Source of the DNA: Bacteroidales bacterium Bact_07
GTDB lineage: Bacteria; Bacteroidota; Bacteroidia; Bacteroidales; Tenuifilaceae
Assembly: GCA_001603415.1 (NCBI GenBank)
Contig: LUYY01000095.1
Location: 1-8,585, forward strand
Length of the DNA: 8,585 nucleotides
Direction: 5' to 3'
The position numbers and the translations under genes were made by a program. The notes under the pieces were generated by a model, which did no database searches, was not told the DNA's origin, and saw only the letters and a list, made by a program, of their open reading frames with translations. This document shows, piece after piece, positions 6,607 through 8,585 of the stretch (position 1 is its first letter; each line of letters opens with the position of its first letter).

Positions 6607-7629
6607 ATGGCTTCAACCATTAGTATTGATCGTTTTATTGAACTAATTGATATTTATCCAGCTATTGATGTTCGCTCGCCCTCGGAATATGCTCGCGGGC
6701 ATATTCCGGGTGCCTTTAATATTCCTCTTTTTAACGACGAAGAAAGGGCAATTGTTGGTACAAAATACGTTTCCGAAGGACGACAGGAGGCGGTAAGAAT
6801 TGGCCTGGAGCTGGTTGCTCCTAAGCTCAACCATTTTATTGATACCCTAAACTCAAAGGTCGCCCAAAAAAACATTCTGGTTTACTGTTGGCGAGGAGGA
6901 ATGCGTAGCGCCAGCATGAGCTGGCTCTTTGGATTGGCCGGTTTTAAACCCTTAACCCTTGAAGGGGGATACAAATCGTTCAGGCGGCATGCTCAAGCCT
7001 CTTTTGAAAAAAACTACAAGTTTCTAGTTTTAGGCGGTATGACTGGTTGCGGTAAAACCGAAATACTTAAAAAATTAAAGGAAGCCGGTGAGCAGGTTAT
7101 CGATTTGGAGGGTTTGGCAAATCATAAAGGCTCTGCATTTGGCTGGATAAATCAACTTCCCCAGCCATCAACTGAGCATTTTGAAAACTTGTTGTTCAAT
7201 GAGTTGAGGTTGTTAAATCCTATGCAGCCAACTTGGATTGAGGATGAAAGTAAAAGTATTGGTTCTGTTTTTATACCCCAATCTATTTTCAACCAAATGG
7301 TTAATAGTCCTACTGTGGTTATTGAAACCGATTTCCAATCCAGAATAGACAGGTTAGTTAACGAATACACCTCATGCGAAAAGCAATATTTAATTGATTC
7401 AGTTAAGCGAATTCAAAAGCGATTAGGGCTTGAAAAAGCCCAGCGTTGTATCGATTTAATTCATACGGGTAAGCTGGCTGAAGCCATTGCCATAACCTTG
7501 GAATATTACGATAAAACATACAAGTATGGCTTAGATCAAAAGAAAATACCACCAAAGAATTTCGCCTTTGATGGTATTAGCAATACTGTTGATGAATTAA
7601 TTTCGTACCGTAAAAGTCTTAAATACTGA
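6607..7629 (+). CDS. mnmH: tRNA 2-selenouridine(34) synthase (MnmH/SelU)
   Basis: MnmH converts 2-thiouridine at the wobble position 34 of certain tRNAs to 2-selenouridine, using selenophosphate made by SelD and passing through a geranylated intermediate. The 340-residue protein has both expected parts. The N-terminal rhodanese domain (about 1-125) contains DVRSPSEYARGHIPGA, the family block EERAIVGTKY and the catalytic loop YCWRGGMRS, with C94 matching Cys97 of the E. coli enzyme. The C-terminal P-loop domain has a Walker A motif GMTGCGKT (144-151, with K150). Length is slightly below the 364 residues of E. coli, and all key residues are present. It starts three bases after the AIM24-like gene. 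Its TGA stop overlaps the 3' end of the converging usp gene by 11 bases. No selD is present in this window, although activity would require it elsewhere in the genome. Confidence 0.96.
   Translation: MASTISIDRFIELIDIYPAIDVRSPSEYARGHIPGAFNIPLFNDEERAIVGTKYVSEGRQEAVRIGLELVAPKLNHFIDTLNSKVAQKNILVYCWRGGMRSASMSWLFGLAGFKPLTLEGGYKSFRRHAQASFEKNYKFLVLGGMTGCGKTEILKKLKEAGEQVIDLEGLANHKGSAFGWINQLPQPSTEHFENLLFNELRLLNPMQPTWIEDESKSIGSVFIPQSIFNQMVNSPTVVIETDFQSRIDRLVNEYTSCEKQYLIDSVKRIQKRLGLEKAQRCIDLIHTGKLAEAIAITLEYYDKTYKYGLDQKKIPPKNFAFDGISNTVDELISYRKSLKY
7619..7629. other. Tail-to-tail overlap of mnmH and usp coding regions
   Basis: The mnmH stop is TGA at 7627-7629 on the plus strand, while the usp stop reads TAA from 7621 to 7619 on the minus strand. 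The two genes therefore share 11 bases at their 3' ends and leave no intergenic space for a conventional terminator. Each transcript must end inside the other gene unless termination depends on Rho or on collision. Confidence 0.9.
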
Positions 7630-8458
7630 GCGTTCCCGGATTAATACAGAGTACAGGTATTTTTGCCTTGTTAGCAATAACGTATTGTTCCTGAGCCCCA
7701 AAAACAAAGTCGGTTAAATCTATATTAGGCGTTGTCATTACAATTATAAGCTCTGCTTCAATATCGGTAGCCAGGTTTACAATTTCCTCCTGGAAACTTT
7801 TACCCTTAGCAGCATTGTGAATTTCCCAATCTAACCCATTCGATTCGATATGCATTTTTGCAAACGACAGGTTGTTGTTAATTTTTTTCTGAACACCCGA
7901 ATCAAAAGCATTGGGAACAATTACATGAATTTTTGATCCAAACTGTTTAGCAAATCGAATACCCCACTGAATTTTTTCCTTGTCCTCATCCCTGAACTCA
8001 ACAGGCATAACTATATGGGAAAAATTCCTTCCCATCTCGGGTTCGTCCTGAACAACTAGAAACGGAACCTCGGAGCCAGCAATTACCTTTAATGCCCAAC
8101 TACCTGTAAGTTTTTGTACGCCTTTAATTCCGTGAGTACCCATTATTACCATTTCAGCATTAATCTCGCTGGCATATTCGCTAATGGTATCAAAAATGTT
8201 ACCCTCTAATATGTGGGTTTTTACCTCAACGCCATATTCTTTTAATATTCTCTGTTGTTCCTCTTTCATTCTTTGGCTGGCTTCGTCCTCGGAAAGTTTA
8301 CTCTTGCTAAACAAACCGCCAGTCTGAATTACATGTAACAGGTCAATTTGCATGGGCTCCTTGGCAAGCTTCATGAGCTTCACGGCATGCTTAAGTGCAT
8401 TCTCAACTACGGGTGTAAAATCCCATGGAATTAAATATTTATTAGTATTTTCTGCCAT
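7619..8458 (-). CDS. Tandem-domain universal stress protein (UspA family)
   Basis: The 279-residue cytoplasmic protein holds two UspA domains, roughly residues 1-137 and 146-277, the usual length for a tandem Usp. Domain 1 opens with YLIPWDFT (D13 at the expected nucleotide-contact position) and has GTHG (107-110) leading to GS (119-120), the phosphate-binding loop of ATP-binding Usps. The gap between these is eight residues rather than the nine of the textbook G-2x-G-9x-G-S/T motif. Domain 2 keeps the fold landmarks (HIVMPVEF, AELIIVMTT, IPVLCINPG) but lacks the glycine loop, so it probably does not bind ATP. Usp proteins accumulate under starvation and other stresses; the specific role here is unknown. 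The gene stands alone, pointing opposite to the rest. The ATG at 8458 is the first good start; a second ATG 11 bases upstream is out of frame. Confidence 0.93.
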   Translation of the reverse strand: MAENTNKYLIPWDFTPVVENALKHAVKLMKLAKEPMQIDLLHVIQTGGLFSKSKLSEDEASQRMKEEQQRILKEYGVEVKTHILEGNIFDTISEYASEINAEMVIMGTHGIKGVQKLTGSWALKVIAGSEVPFLVVQDEPEMGRNFSHIVMPVEFRDEDKEKIQWGIRFAKQFGSKIHVIVPNAFDSGVQKKINNNLSFAKMHIESNGLDWEIHNAAKGKSFQEEIVNLATDIEAELIIVMTTPNIDLTDFVFGAQEQYVIANKAKIPVLCINPGTLSI

Positions 8459-8491
8459 AACTTTTTCATTTTTATCCTAAAATTGGGTAGA

Positions 8492-8521
8492 TAAATTTAC
8501 TAAATTTTAATTAAATATCAA
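8492..8521 (-). promoter_or_regulatory. Possible usp promoter (TTG - 20 bases - TAAATTTA)
   Basis: Reading the minus strand upstream of usp, TTG (8521-8519) is followed after 20 bases by TAAATTTA (8499-8492), one mismatch from the Bacteroidota -7 consensus TAnnTTTG, at a plausible spacing. Initiation near 8485 would give a leader of about 27 bases. The whole 8459-8585 stretch is A/T-rich, so a chance match is quite possible. I see no other gene or structured RNA in these 127 bases. Confidence 0.25.
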
Positions 8522-8585
8522 TATTTAAATTCAATTTTCAACTTTTTCTATCAATAAGTTTGGTTAAAATTTGGTATAGAACCTC

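Noticed and set aside
8559..8573. Possible rightward promoter at the window end (TTTG, then TAAAATTTG)
   Set aside because: The second element has three bases between TA and TTTG instead of two, the spacing from the first TTTG is far too short, and no downstream gene is visible to support it.

Overview
The window looks like chromosomal housekeeping DNA from a member of the Bacteroidota (Bacteroidales/Marinilabiliales-like, genus not determinable by eye). The main reasons are a DUF4254 protein, a family I know essentially from this phylum; A/T-rich start regions without clear Shine-Dalgarno sequences; a TAnnTTTG-type promoter element; and protein variants (GT9, RsgA, TIGR00266/AIM24, MnmH, tandem-domain UspA) that read like Bacteroidota versions. 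I see no mobile element, CRISPR array, tRNA, rRNA or phage gene.

Layout. Bases 1-870 hold the 3' part of an exported M23 (LytM-type) peptidoglycan peptidase whose start codon lies before the window. An 85-base gap with a candidate promoter leads to a U32-family protein (956-2209) resembling the tRNA-hydroxylating TrhP/YegQ group. Six genes then run rightward with very short gaps: DUF4254 (2251-2865), a family 9 glycosyltransferase overlapping it by 23 bases (2843-3916), a YitT-family membrane protein (3935-4846), the ribosome-assembly GTPase RsgA (4857-5792), a TIGR00266/AIM24-family protein (5836-6603), and the tRNA 2-selenouridine synthase MnmH (6607-7629). The gaps between them are -23, 18, 10, 43 and 3 bases, so co-transcription is likely for at least parts of the run. 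A tandem universal stress protein gene points leftward (7619-8458), and its 3' end overlaps that of mnmH by 11 bases. The last 127 bases are A/T-rich and contain the presumed usp promoter region.

How the genes relate. Two themes mix. One is the cell envelope: M23 peptidase, GT9 with its overlapping DUF4254 partner, and the YitT membrane protein. The other is translation: a TrhP-like U32 protein and MnmH, both of which in characterised relatives act on wobble uridine 34 of tRNA, plus RsgA, which matures the 30S subunit. The AIM24-like protein has no settled bacterial role, and UspA is a general stress protein. I do not see a clearly new multi-gene system. The most interesting uncharacterised piece is the overlapping DUF4254-GT9 pair, followed by the AIM24-MnmH coupling and the tail-to-tail mnmH/usp overlap.
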